34,579 nucleotides of DNA from assembly GCA_040830565.1 (NCBI GenBank), contig JBFOMC010000200.1, positions 1-34,579 on the forward strand. Direction: 5' to 3'. This document shows, one piece after another, positions 16,111-23,028 of this stretch. The position numbers were made by a program, and so were the translations under genes. The notes beneath the pieces were generated by a model. The model did not search any database. It saw only the letters and a list, made by a program, of their open reading frames with translations, and was not told the origin of the DNA. Source of the stretch: JAFMPW01 sp040830565. GTDB taxonomy: Bacteria; Bacteroidota; Bacteroidia; Flavobacteriales; Flavobacteriaceae. Position 1 is the stretch's first letter, and the number at the start of each line of letters is the position of its first letter.

Positions 16111-16676
16111 ACATGATATTTGTGAATAGCAAATATATACAACTTTGCAAATAGCCAGCCCAAAACAATCCCAACTAGCGATCCTGAGATAACGTCCAAG
16201 GGAAAATGAACTCCTATGTAAATTCTGCTATAGGCTACCATGAATGCCCAAACCATGAGAAAAATACTAAGGAGCTTCCATTTTCTACCCATTAGATAGC
16301 TAAAGAAAAATGCAACAGCAAAGGAATTTATGGCGTGGCCAGAGAAATAACCAAATTTACCACCGCAGGAAGTTTTAACCAATCTCATAAGCCCGCTAAG
16401 TTCAGGGTCATAACAGGGGCGTAGTCTTTGAACGCCATACTTAAAAAAATTAGATAGCTGATCTGTACAAAGGATCATAAGGCCCACGGCCACAAGGAGC
16501 ACCAAAGTCCTCTTTTTTCCAAAATTCTTAAAGGCCAAAAAGAGCAAAACAAGATACAAGGGAATCCAATTGATCTTTCCCGTAATAAACATCCAAAAAC
16601 CATCCCAGCTGGTATTCCCCAGATTATTGAGATAGAGGAAAAGCTCCTTATCAAGATGTACAAGTTCTTCAAACAT
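16107..16676 (-). CDS. PAP2-family membrane lipid phosphatase
   Basis: This 189-residue integral membrane protein has all three motifs of the acid-phosphatase/PAP2 superfamily. Motif 1 is K79-x6-R86-P87. Motif 2 is Ser112-Gly113-His114 (FSGHA, Phe replacing the usual Pro). Motif 3 is S150-R151-x5-H157-x3-D161. The family dephosphorylates lipid phosphates and undecaprenyl pyrophosphate with the active site facing the periplasm. Next to a GT39 enzyme it would fit lipid carrier recycling or lipid A 1- or 4'-phosphate removal. It overlaps GT39 by 4 bases, and 1 base separates it from the 75-aa gene upstream. Confidence 0.9.
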   Translation of the reverse strand: MFEELVHLDKELFLYLNNLGNTSWDGFWMFITGKINWIPLYLVLLFLAFKNFGKKRTLVLLVAVGLMILCTDQLSNFFKYGVQRLRPCYDPELSGLMRLVKTSCGGKFGYFSGHAINSFAVAFFFSYLMGRKWKLLSIFLMVWAFMVAYSRIYIGVHFPLDVISGSLVGIVLGWLFAKLYIFAIHKYHV

Positions 16677-16677
16677 A

Positions 16678-16905
16678 TTAACCTTGGTAACGCCCTACTT
16701 CTCTGTCATAAAAGGCCGTTGCCTCCACTATAAGGGCTTCGGCTTCAACCGCAAGTTCTTTTTCGTCTTCCCGGCTAAAGTCCTCGAGCCATTCAACCTC
16801 ATCGTTTTCCAAATTAATTATAAATCTGGGGTACGCGGTATGTACGATAAAAATTGCCGAGGGGTAATCTGTATTGTCTGCGAGCAAGAATTTTGGAAGT
16901 TCCAT
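16678..16905 (-). CDS. Small acidic protein of unknown function (75 aa)
   Basis: I do not recognise a named family. The protein is short and acidic, with no signal peptide or transmembrane segment. The first half is predicted beta-rich (FIVHTAYPRFIINLEN), and the second half (about 45-70) is a Glu/Ala-rich helix (REDEKELAVEAEALIVEA). It is packed tightly between MATE (16-base gap) and PAP2 (1-base gap) in the same operon, which supports it as a real gene. It may be a cytosolic accessory protein, but nothing in the sequence defines its role. Confidence 0.7.
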   Translation of the reverse strand: MELPKFLLADNTDYPSAIFIVHTAYPRFIINLENDEVEWLEDFSREDEKELAVEAEALIVEATAFYDREVGRYQG

Positions 16906-16921
16906 GAAGATCTTTTAAAAG

Positions 16922-18289
16922 TTAGGTTTCAATTAGCCTCTTGGTCAGGTAATTAAATCGAATATACAACATAATAGCAGATGCCGTTAGGCCAGATAAT
17001 AGCCCTATCCAGATACCGGTACTTTTTAGATCCGTGTATATTCCTAGGTAGAAGCTAATTGGAAAACCTATTAACCAATAGGCAACAAAAGTGATAAAGG
17101 TGGGTATCTTTACATCTTGCAATCCTCTGAGCGCACCGAGTATAACTACCTGTATTCCGTCTGAAATTTGAAAGAATGCGGCAACCAATAAGAGTTGGGA
17201 AGCAATCAAGATTACCTCTGTATTGTCTGCCAGATTTGTCATATCCCCAACGTCCAAATAAATTGTCGGAAACCAATGTCTACATGCTAAGAACAAAGCA
17301 GCAAAGAAGAATTCTAACAGTAGGGTCAGCAAAAATATAGATAATGCTATTCTTCTTAATTCCGAAAAATTCTGCAATCCTTTCTGGTTTCCCACTCGTA
17401 TCATCGCAGCCACACCCAGCCCCATGCCAAACATAAAGGTCATACTACTTAAGTTAAGTGCAATTTGATTGGCAGCCTGAGGATTCTTTCCCAAGACGCC
17501 GCTCAACCAGATAGCCGCGGTGAAAATACCCACTTCAAAAAACATCTGAAGCGCCGAAGGGAATCCGAGATCAATGATTTTTTTCATTACCCTCCTTTCA
17601 ATTTTTCGAAAATTGAAACTGCTAACAAAGCCCCTGAACTTTTCCTTTTTCCTGAGCAATGTCCACAGGAAGGCCAACATAATAATCCTAGCCACCAAAG
17701 TACCAATGGCAGCTCCAATAATTCCCAGCTTTGGAAAACCAAAAGCCCCAAAGATCAAAAGATAATTGAGTACAATATTTACTACATTCGCCAAAATGGT
17801 GGCAAACATGGGGTATTTAGTCTGCGAAAGGCCCTCTGAAAATTGCTTGAAAGCCTGAAACATGATCAGAGGGATTAAAGAGAATGCAACGATGTCCAAA
17901 TAAGGAATCGCAAGAGACACCACATCTGCCGGCTGATCCATGAAGTTCATCAAGGGTTTAGCCAATAGTATCAGGCCAAACAAAGATGCTCCAAGTATGG
18001 TACAGAGCACCAATCCATGTTTAAGCGCACTTTTGGCATTAGCATCGTTTCCGGCGCCGTCTGCTTCAGCCACAAGGGGAGTAATTGCCGTGGAAAATCC
18101 TATTCCCAGAGACATGGCTATAAAGACAAAGCTATTTCCCAGAGAAACCGCAGCCAATTCTGCCGTACCTAACTGCCCTACCATGATATTATCGGCAAAT
18201 TGCACAAAAGAATGCCCTAACATCCCCGTAATCACAGGAACGGAAAGGGCAATATTATACCGAAATTCTTTGGTGTATCTTTTGAGCAA
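16922..18289 (-). CDS. MATE-family multidrug/cation antiporter (NorM-like)
   Basis: This 455-residue protein has about twelve membrane helices in two homologous halves. MATE signatures include the N-terminal VPVITGMLGHSFVQFADNIM segment and VGQLGTAELAAVSLGNS. The second-half counterpart is GFPSALQMFFEVGIFTAAIW. The family exports drugs, dyes and organic cations using Na+ or H+. It is the first gene of the minus-strand run MATE, 75-aa protein, PAP2, GT39. A good -7 box lies 23 bases upstream. Whether it takes part in the lipid/sugar pathway or is only co-transcribed is unclear. Confidence 0.92.
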   Translation of the reverse strand: MLKRYTKEFRYNIALSVPVITGMLGHSFVQFADNIMVGQLGTAELAAVSLGNSFVFIAMSLGIGFSTAITPLVAEADGAGNDANAKSALKHGLVLCTILGASLFGLILLAKPLMNFMDQPADVVSLAIPYLDIVAFSLIPLIMFQAFKQFSEGLSQTKYPMFATILANVVNIVLNYLLIFGAFGFPKLGIIGAAIGTLVARIIMLAFLWTLLRKKEKFRGFVSSFNFRKIERRVMKKIIDLGFPSALQMFFEVGIFTAAIWLSGVLGKNPQAANQIALNLSSMTFMFGMGLGVAAMIRVGNQKGLQNFSELRRIALSIFLLTLLLEFFFAALFLACRHWFPTIYLDVGDMTNLADNTEVILIASQLLLVAAFFQISDGIQVVILGALRGLQDVKIPTFITFVAYWLIGFPISFYLGIYTDLKSTGIWIGLLSGLTASAIMLYIRFNYLTKRLIET

Positions 18290-18311
18290 AATCGGCGCTT
18301 TTTCGAAGTCG

Positions 18312-18319
18312 CAAAGATA
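18312..18319 (-). promoter_or_regulatory. Candidate -7 box for the MATE-PAP2-GT39 operon
   Basis: On the minus strand this reads TATCTTTG, a full match to TAnnTTTG, 22 bases before the MATE start codon. The upstream -33 region does not contain a clear TTG, so the call depends on the -7 element and position. Confidence 0.5.
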
Positions 18320-18354
18320 GGAGGTTCCTAATTATTTAGACGGTGTTTGTCGAT

Positions 18355-18415
18355 AGAAATGGAAAATTGAAAATGGAAAATGAAAAATTCGAGGAATTGA
18401 AGAACGGAGGAATTG
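18355..18415. repeat. GAAAATT 7-mers followed by GAGGAATT 8-mers
   Basis: From 18355 to 18389 five 7-nt units in phase resemble GAAAATK (exact or nearly so at 18362, 18369, 18376 and 18383). They are followed by three 8-nt units, GAGGAATT, GAAGAACG and GAGGAATT, at 18391-18414. The 8-mer type recurs at the right edge of the window. Confidence 0.75.
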
Positions 18416-18416
18416 T

Positions 18417-18451
18417 TTGATGGTTGATGGTTGATGGTTGATGGTTGATGG
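18417..18451. repeat. Perfect (TTGATGG)x5 tandem repeat
   Basis: Five exact, uninterrupted copies of the 7-mer TTGATGG. This is not a CRISPR array, since there are no spacers, and it is not coding. Copy number is likely to vary between strains by slippage. Confidence 0.97.
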
Positions 18452-18694
18452 TGAAAAGTAAAGGAAGTCAGTTTTTTGATTTATGATCAGTTGGCGAAGT
18501 CCTGGTCAAGAAGTTCATTGTAGCAGAATTATTGATTAGTTCATAAACTGCAAGGAGATTGCAGATTCAACCGCTATCTTGGATTGGGGAGGGGTGGTAA
18601 CCCCAGACCAAAGAATAGGTTGATAATTTTTATTTGTTAGCAACAACAGGCCTTTTTACTCAATCTTTTCACACGCCTCCTGTCAAAATCCAAA

Positions 18695-18737
18695 GTTCAA
18701 GTTCAAGTGTCAAGTTCAAACTCAAAACCTCAAAAAC
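18695..18737. repeat. Degenerate TTCAAG/CTCAAAA repeat
   Basis: TTCAAG occurs twice in direct succession. It is followed by TCAAG, TTCAAAC, TCAAAACC and TCAAAAACG, which look like decayed copies of a roughly 6- to 8-nt unit. Confidence 0.6.
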
Positions 18738-18746
18738 GGTCATTGC

Positions 18747-18809
18747 TAACTGTTAATTGTTCATTTATAATTGATATGTACTTACTGCCCACTGTTACCG
18801 CCTACTGAG
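18747..18809. repeat. Nine in-phase degenerate 7-mers ending inside mazG
   Basis: Reading in strict 7-nt steps from 18747 gives TAACTGT, TAATTGT, TCATTTA, TAATTGA, TATGTAC, TTACTGC, CCACTGT, TACCGCC and TACTGAG. All but one share a T start, and most share a central CTG or TTG. The last units enter the 3' end of mazG and provide its stop codon (minus-strand CAG TAG). Confidence 0.6.
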
Positions 18810-19575
18810 CCTTCGCTTCTTCCCAAAAAACGTCCATTTCGGCCAGAGTCATTTGTTTAAGGCTTTTACCTCTTTCCTTGGCTTTTAATTCCAGGTATTG
18901 GAAGCGTTTGATGAATTTCTTATTGGTTCTTTCTAACGCATTTTCCGGATTGATATCTAAAAATCTGGCGTAATTCACCATCGAAAAAAGTACATCACCA
19001 AATTCGGCCTCCACCCTGTTTTTATCCCCTTTTTTGACCTCAGTTTGAAGTTCTCCCAATTCTTCCTGAACTTTTTCCCAGACTTGCTCCGGCTGCTCCC
19101 AATCAAATCCTACCCCTGCCACCTTGTCCTGAATTCTGTTGGCCTTCACCAGGGCCGGTAAACCAGTCGGAACCCCTTGCAACACACTGGTTTTGCCTTC
19201 CTTAAGCTTTATATTTTCCCAATTTTGCTTAACCTCTTCCTCGTTCTGTACCGTGATGTCACCGTAGATATGTGGATGCCTATTGATCAGCTTTTCACTG
19301 ATTTCATTCGCAACATCGGCCATATCAAAATCGCCTGTTTCCGAACCAATTTTTGCATAGAAAATAATATGAAGTAAGAGGTCTCCCAGTTCTTTTTTTA
19401 CTTCTTCCAGGTCGTTTTCTAAAATGGCATCCCCCAATTCGTAGGTCTCCTCAATAGTGAGATGCCTAAGGCTCTGCATGGTTTGTTTTTTATCCCATGG
19501 ACACTGAGCTCTTAACTCGTCCATAATGGTCAATAAACGATCGTAGGCCTTTAGTTGGGCTTGTCTGGAATTCAT
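18802..19575 (-). CDS. mazG: Nucleoside triphosphate pyrophosphohydrolase MazG
   Basis: MazG hydrolyses NTPs to NMP and pyrophosphate and helps clear abnormal nucleotides or modulate stress alarmones. The first MazG domain has CPWDKKQT (25-32) and the Mg-binding EExxE...ExxD motif (Glu42, Glu43, Glu46, then Glu62 and Asp65). The second, more degenerate domain (about 163-230) has the EFGDVLFSMVNYARFL helix. The 257-residue length matches the two-domain bacterial type, about 263 in E. coli. It stands alone on the minus strand and is divergent from the PD40 gene. Its last codon and stop come from a short intergenic repeat. Confidence 0.95.
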   Translation of the reverse strand: MNSRQAQLKAYDRLLTIMDELRAQCPWDKKQTMQSLRHLTIEETYELGDAILENDLEEVKKELGDLLLHIIFYAKIGSETGDFDMADVANEISEKLINRHPHIYGDITVQNEEEVKQNWENIKLKEGKTSVLQGVPTGLPALVKANRIQDKVAGVGFDWEQPEQVWEKVQEELGELQTEVKKGDKNRVEAEFGDVLFSMVNYARFLDINPENALERTNKKFIKRFQYLELKAKERGKSLKQMTLAEMDVFWEEAKAQ

Positions 19576-19597
19576 GAAAAAAATTTTTATAAAAGTA

Positions 19598-19605
19598 CGA
19601 ATCTA
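19598..19605 (-). promoter_or_regulatory. Candidate -7 box for mazG
   Basis: On the minus strand this reads TAGATTCG, a match to TAnnTTTG with one mismatch, 22 bases before the mazG start codon in the short divergent gap. Weak evidence on its own. Confidence 0.3.
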
Positions 19606-19663
19606 ATGTCTCAGTGTTTGATAATATATTTAGTATTTTAGAGCACCTTCTAAAATTTGAGTG

Positions 19664-20587
19664 ATGAGCCGGAATTTAAAGAATGTGGGTATGGTGCTTT
19701 TAGCTTTAATTTTAGGCTTCTTTACCTTAACGGCCCAAAATGTTACCAAAGAAATGGTCTCAAGCAAACTCGAAACCATTGATGTTTTCACCCTGGAAAG
19801 ACAAAAGGTATACGAAACGGACACCCACATAGAAGCGCCTAACTGGCATCCTAATGGCGACCATCTTGTGTACAACAGTAATGGTTTGTTATATACCATA
19901 AAAATAGAGGAAGGCATCCCAAAATTAATCCCAACGTCTTTTGCCAAAAAGATCAATAATGACCACGGCATTTCACCTGATGGTACTCAAATGGTGATTA
20001 GTGATCAAACTGAAACCGGCAAATCTCTGATCTATTCGCTTCCAGTTGAGGGAGGAAATCCAAAGAAAATAACCTCCCTAGGGCCTTCCTACTGGCACGG
20101 TTGGTCACCAGATGGAAAAACCTTGGCCTATTGCGCAGAGCGCAATGGGAATTATGATATTTACACCATTCCCTTTGAAGGAGGTAAAGAAACAAGACTC
20201 ACCACTACTGAAGGCCTGGACGATGGACCAGATTACTCGCCAGATGGAAAATACATCTACTTTAATTCCGAAAGATCGGGAACCATGCAGATCTGGCGAA
20301 TGAAGACTGATGGCAGTGATCCGGAACAGATCACCCTAGATAAGTATCACGACTGGTTTGCCCATCCTTCTCCGGATGGCCACTGGATCGTTTACGTAAG
20401 TTTTGGAACAGATGTTCCTTCAAATTCACATCCCCCGAACAAGGAGGTGATGCTGAGAATAATGGATCTAAAAACTAAAAAAGTAAATGTGCTGGCGAAG
20501 CTTTTCGGGGGACAAGGCACCATAAATGTACCCTCTTGGTCTCCGGATAGCAAGAAAGTGGCCTTTGTAAGTTATCATTTAAAATAA
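19664..20587 (+). CDS. Secreted TolB-like PD40 beta-propeller protein
   Basis: After a signal peptide (about 1-25, hydrophobic core GMVLLALILGFF) the protein consists of about six PD40/WD40-like blades. Their SPDG-type turns are visible as HPNGDHLVYNS, SPDGTQMVIS, SPDGKTLAYC, SPDGKYIYFNS, SPDGHWIVYV and SPDSKKVAFVS. Such propellers occur in TolB and in many exported Bacteroidota proteins, where they serve as scaffolds or, rarely, enzymes. No Pal-binding or TolB N-terminal domain is seen, so it is not TolB itself. ATG at 19664 is preferred over the GTG one codon earlier. It is 4 bases from the aldo/keto reductase gene and probably starts the operon. Confidence 0.85.
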   Translation: MSRNLKNVGMVLLALILGFFTLTAQNVTKEMVSSKLETIDVFTLERQKVYETDTHIEAPNWHPNGDHLVYNSNGLLYTIKIEEGIPKLIPTSFAKKINNDHGISPDGTQMVISDQTETGKSLIYSLPVEGGNPKKITSLGPSYWHGWSPDGKTLAYCAERNGNYDIYTIPFEGGKETRLTTTEGLDDGPDYSPDGKYIYFNSERSGTMQIWRMKTDGSDPEQITLDKYHDWFAHPSPDGHWIVYVSFGTDVPSNSHPPNKEVMLRIMDLKTKKVNVLAKLFGGQGTINVPSWSPDSKKVAFVSYHLK

Positions 20588-20591
20588 GCGT

Positions 20592-21563
20592 ATGATATAT
20601 AGAGATTTTGGGAATACCGGCTGGAAAGTAAGTGAAATAGGATATGGAATGTGGGGTATGGCCGGATGGAAAGAATCTGATGACCTTCAGTCTTCCAGAT
20701 CACTTGATCTCGCTGTTGAAAATGGGGTGAATTTTTTTGATACTGCCTGGGGTTACGGGGAGGGTCATAGTGAAAGACTCTTGGGAATGTTGGTTAAAAG
20801 ACATCCCAACACAAAACTATATACCGCTAGTAAAATCCCTCCGAAAAATTTTCAATGGCCTGCAAAACCAGAATATACTTTAGAGGACTCCTATCCTGCC
20901 GAACATATTATGGAATACACCCACAAAACCCTAAGAAATTTAGGCTTAGAACAAATAGACCTGATGCAATTTCATACTTGGGACGATGGCTGGGCCCAAA
21001 AGGAAGAATGGCAGCGAACGGTGGAAGAGCTTAAAGCGTCCGGAAAAATCTCTGCCATAGGTATAAGTGTAAATCGATGGGAACCTGAAAATGTCATCAA
21101 GGCATTGAGAACGGGTCATATTGATGCCGTACAGGTTATCTACAACATTTTTGATCAGGCTCCTGAAGACCTCTTATTTCCTATATGCGAAACCTTGAAA
21201 ATTGGTGTAATTGCCAGAGTACCCTTTGATGAGGGCACGCTAACAGGAAATCTCACAAAGGAAACTACCTTTCCCGAAGGAGATTGGCGAGGCACTTATT
21301 TTGTACCTGAAAACCTGAGCGCAAGTGTTGATAGAGCCGATAGGCTAAGGCCATTAATTCCAGACGGGATGAGCATGGCCGAAATGGCGCTTCGCTTTAT
21401 TACCATGAATAAAACTGTTAGCACCATAATTCCAGGAATGCGCAAGGCTCGCAACGTATTGGCCAATACGGCAACAAGCGATGGTATGGGTCTGCCGGAA
21501 GAATTATTCGACACCCTCAGGGATCATCGATGGGATAGGACTCCCACCGCATGGTCACAATAA
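20592..21563 (+). CDS. Aldo/keto reductase
   Basis: This 323-residue cytosolic TIM-barrel NAD(P)H oxidoreductase carries the catalytic tetrad Asp50, Tyr55 (FFDTAWGYG), Lys81 (ASK) and His128 (MQFHTW). It has the SAIGISVN strand and, late, the STIIPGMRKARNV cofactor-binding region typical of bacterial AKRs. It has no signal peptide, unlike most of its neighbours. It sits 4 bases after the PD40 gene and 73 bases before the Nramp-like gene. In this context it could reduce a keto-sugar or sugar aldehyde imported from the periplasm, but the substrate is not determinable. Confidence 0.92.
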   Translation: MIYRDFGNTGWKVSEIGYGMWGMAGWKESDDLQSSRSLDLAVENGVNFFDTAWGYGEGHSERLLGMLVKRHPNTKLYTASKIPPKNFQWPAKPEYTLEDSYPAEHIMEYTHKTLRNLGLEQIDLMQFHTWDDGWAQKEEWQRTVEELKASGKISAIGISVNRWEPENVIKALRTGHIDAVQVIYNIFDQAPEDLLFPICETLKIGVIARVPFDEGTLTGNLTKETTFPEGDWRGTYFVPENLSASVDRADRLRPLIPDGMSMAEMALRFITMNKTVSTIIPGMRKARNVLANTATSDGMGLPEELFDTLRDHRWDRTPTAWSQ

Positions 21564-21581
21564 TGAAAACCCAGGTATAGG

Positions 21582-21593
21582 TAGCTGCAGCTA
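21582..21593. repeat. 12-bp perfect palindrome between AKR and Nramp-like genes
   Basis: TAGCTGCAGCTA reads identically on both strands and lies in the 73-base gap before the Nramp-like gene. It could be a protein-binding dyad or chance; no T-run follows, so it is not a terminator. Confidence 0.45.
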
Positions 21594-21636
21594 TTGCTCC
21601 TAATCTACCGCCTAGGTCAAAATAAACAACTCTGGT

Positions 21637-22995
21637 ATGCCTGAACTGGTAGATCCTTATATTTTATCTCCAGAAAGAACCAAGGCTCCACCTGAAACCT
21701 TCAGGGGCCGCTTAAGGTTTTTAGGTCCAAGTTTTATTCTTTCGGCCTCCATTGTTGGTTCTGGGGAATTAATTGCCACCACCACCTTAGGAGCAGAAGC
21801 TGGGTTTGTCACATTTTGGGTAATCATCGTCAGCTGTGTGGTAAAGGTTGCTGTTCAACTAGAATTCGGCAAGCATACTGTCCTCACAGGAGAGACTGCC
21901 ATGCAGGCTTTTAATCAACTCCCCGGACCTAAATTCGGTAAGGCCAGATGGTCTGTTTGGATGGTATTAGTAGTAATGTTGATCAAATTACTCCAGGTAG
22001 GCGGAATTATCGGAGGTGTTGCCATAATCCTGGATATTCTGATTCCGGGACCGGGAATTCCATTTTTTGCATTTTCCACGGCTATAGTTGTGGCCTTGAT
22101 GATTTTTAGGGGTTATTATCATTTCATTGAAAAATTCTCTCTTGGGATGATTGGAATTTTTACGCTCTTTACCTTCGCTTCCCTTTATTTTCTTTCATAC
22201 ACAGCCTACCAAATAAGCTGGGAAGAACTCTGGAGCGGCCTGCAATTTAAGCTGCCTAAGGAAGCTGTTGCCGTTGCTTTCGGCGCTTTTGGGATTACAG
22301 GAGTTGGTGGGGACGAAATTATCCATTACAATTACTGGTGTTTGGAAAAAGGGTATGCAGCTTATTCCGGACAAAATGATGCCTCCCCGGAATGGGAGGC
22401 CAGGGCCCGGGGCTGGATAAAAGTAATGAAACTGGATGCACTTATCGCAATGGCAGTATATACCACAGTGACTGCGGCCTTTTATCTGTTAGGAGCAGCA
22501 GTTTTACACGCTCAAGGCAGCATTCCTCAGGGTTATGCTATGGTGGAAACGCTCTCAAGTATGTATACAGTAGCACTTGGACCCTATGCCAAACCGGCAT
22601 TTTTGATCGGTGCCTTTATTACTTTATTTTCTACCCTCTTCGCCGCTTTAGCGGCCTGGTCCAGGCAACTAACAGACATATTTGGTCAGATTGGCTGGAT
22701 CAACTTTGACAATTACCGCAGCAGGAAAAAGACCATTGCAATTTTAGCCTGGGTGGTTCCAATACTATGGGCTGTCCTTTTTGTTTATATCAAGTTACCC
22801 GTATTAATGGTGATCTCCGGAGGTATTGTAGGCTCCTTTCTTCTCTTCCTGGTTGTGTATGCGGTTTTGCATTTTAGGTATAAAAGACTTCATTCTCTTT
22901 TTAAACCAGGATTTTTTTATGATCTTGTTTTATGGATTAGCATCCTGAGCATAGTTGCCGTAGGAATATTTGGAATTCTAAAATTGCTCGGCTAA
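21637..22995 (+). CDS. Nramp-related transporter lacking canonical metal-site motifs
   Basis: This 452-residue protein has about eleven membrane segments and aligns with the Nramp fold at its first helix (RFLGPSFILSASIV) and its sixth (AFGAFGITGVGG). In metal-transporting Nramps, helix 1 has DPGN and helix 6 has MPH; here they read GSGE (41-44) and GGDEIIHYN (224-232). So the metal-coordinating Asp, Asn and Met are absent and acidic residues appear instead. The substrate may be a different ion or an organic compound. Its neighbours are sugar-related (AKR, SMP-30), which makes cation-coupled uptake of a catabolite one possibility. Family relation is fairly sure, substrate is not. Confidence 0.8.
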   Translation: MPELVDPYILSPERTKAPPETFRGRLRFLGPSFILSASIVGSGELIATTTLGAEAGFVTFWVIIVSCVVKVAVQLEFGKHTVLTGETAMQAFNQLPGPKFGKARWSVWMVLVVMLIKLLQVGGIIGGVAIILDILIPGPGIPFFAFSTAIVVALMIFRGYYHFIEKFSLGMIGIFTLFTFASLYFLSYTAYQISWEELWSGLQFKLPKEAVAVAFGAFGITGVGGDEIIHYNYWCLEKGYAAYSGQNDASPEWEARARGWIKVMKLDALIAMAVYTTVTAAFYLLGAAVLHAQGSIPQGYAMVETLSSMYTVALGPYAKPAFLIGAFITLFSTLFAALAAWSRQLTDIFGQIGWINFDNYRSRKKTIAILAWVVPILWAVLFVYIKLPVLMVISGGIVGSFLLFLVVYAVLHFRYKRLHSLFKPGFFYDLVLWISILSIVAVGIFGILKLLG

Positions 22996-23028
22996 CAATA
23001 CCTTCTTATTGTTTCTAAAAAAAAGATA

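Larger units (their letters stand above)
18290..18801. other. 512-bp spacer rich in short-period repeats
   Basis: No gene is visible here. The left end holds the MATE promoter-like box. The middle (about 18460-18690) looks like non-repetitive spacer with no obvious hairpin. The rest consists of several unrelated short repeats: GAAAATT-like 7-mers, GAGGAATT 8-mers, TTGATGG 7-mers, TTCAAG-like units and TAACTGT/TTACTGC-like 7-mers, listed separately. Both flanking genes read leftward. Confidence 0.8.

Noticed and set aside
17465..17839. 124-residue plus-strand open frame inside the MATE gene
   Set aside because: Low-complexity antisense of membrane helices; the MATE frame is clearly the real one.
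18417..18451. Possible CRISPR or coding repeat
   Set aside because: The 7-nt units are contiguous with no spacers and no neighbouring cas genes, so it is a simple tandem repeat.
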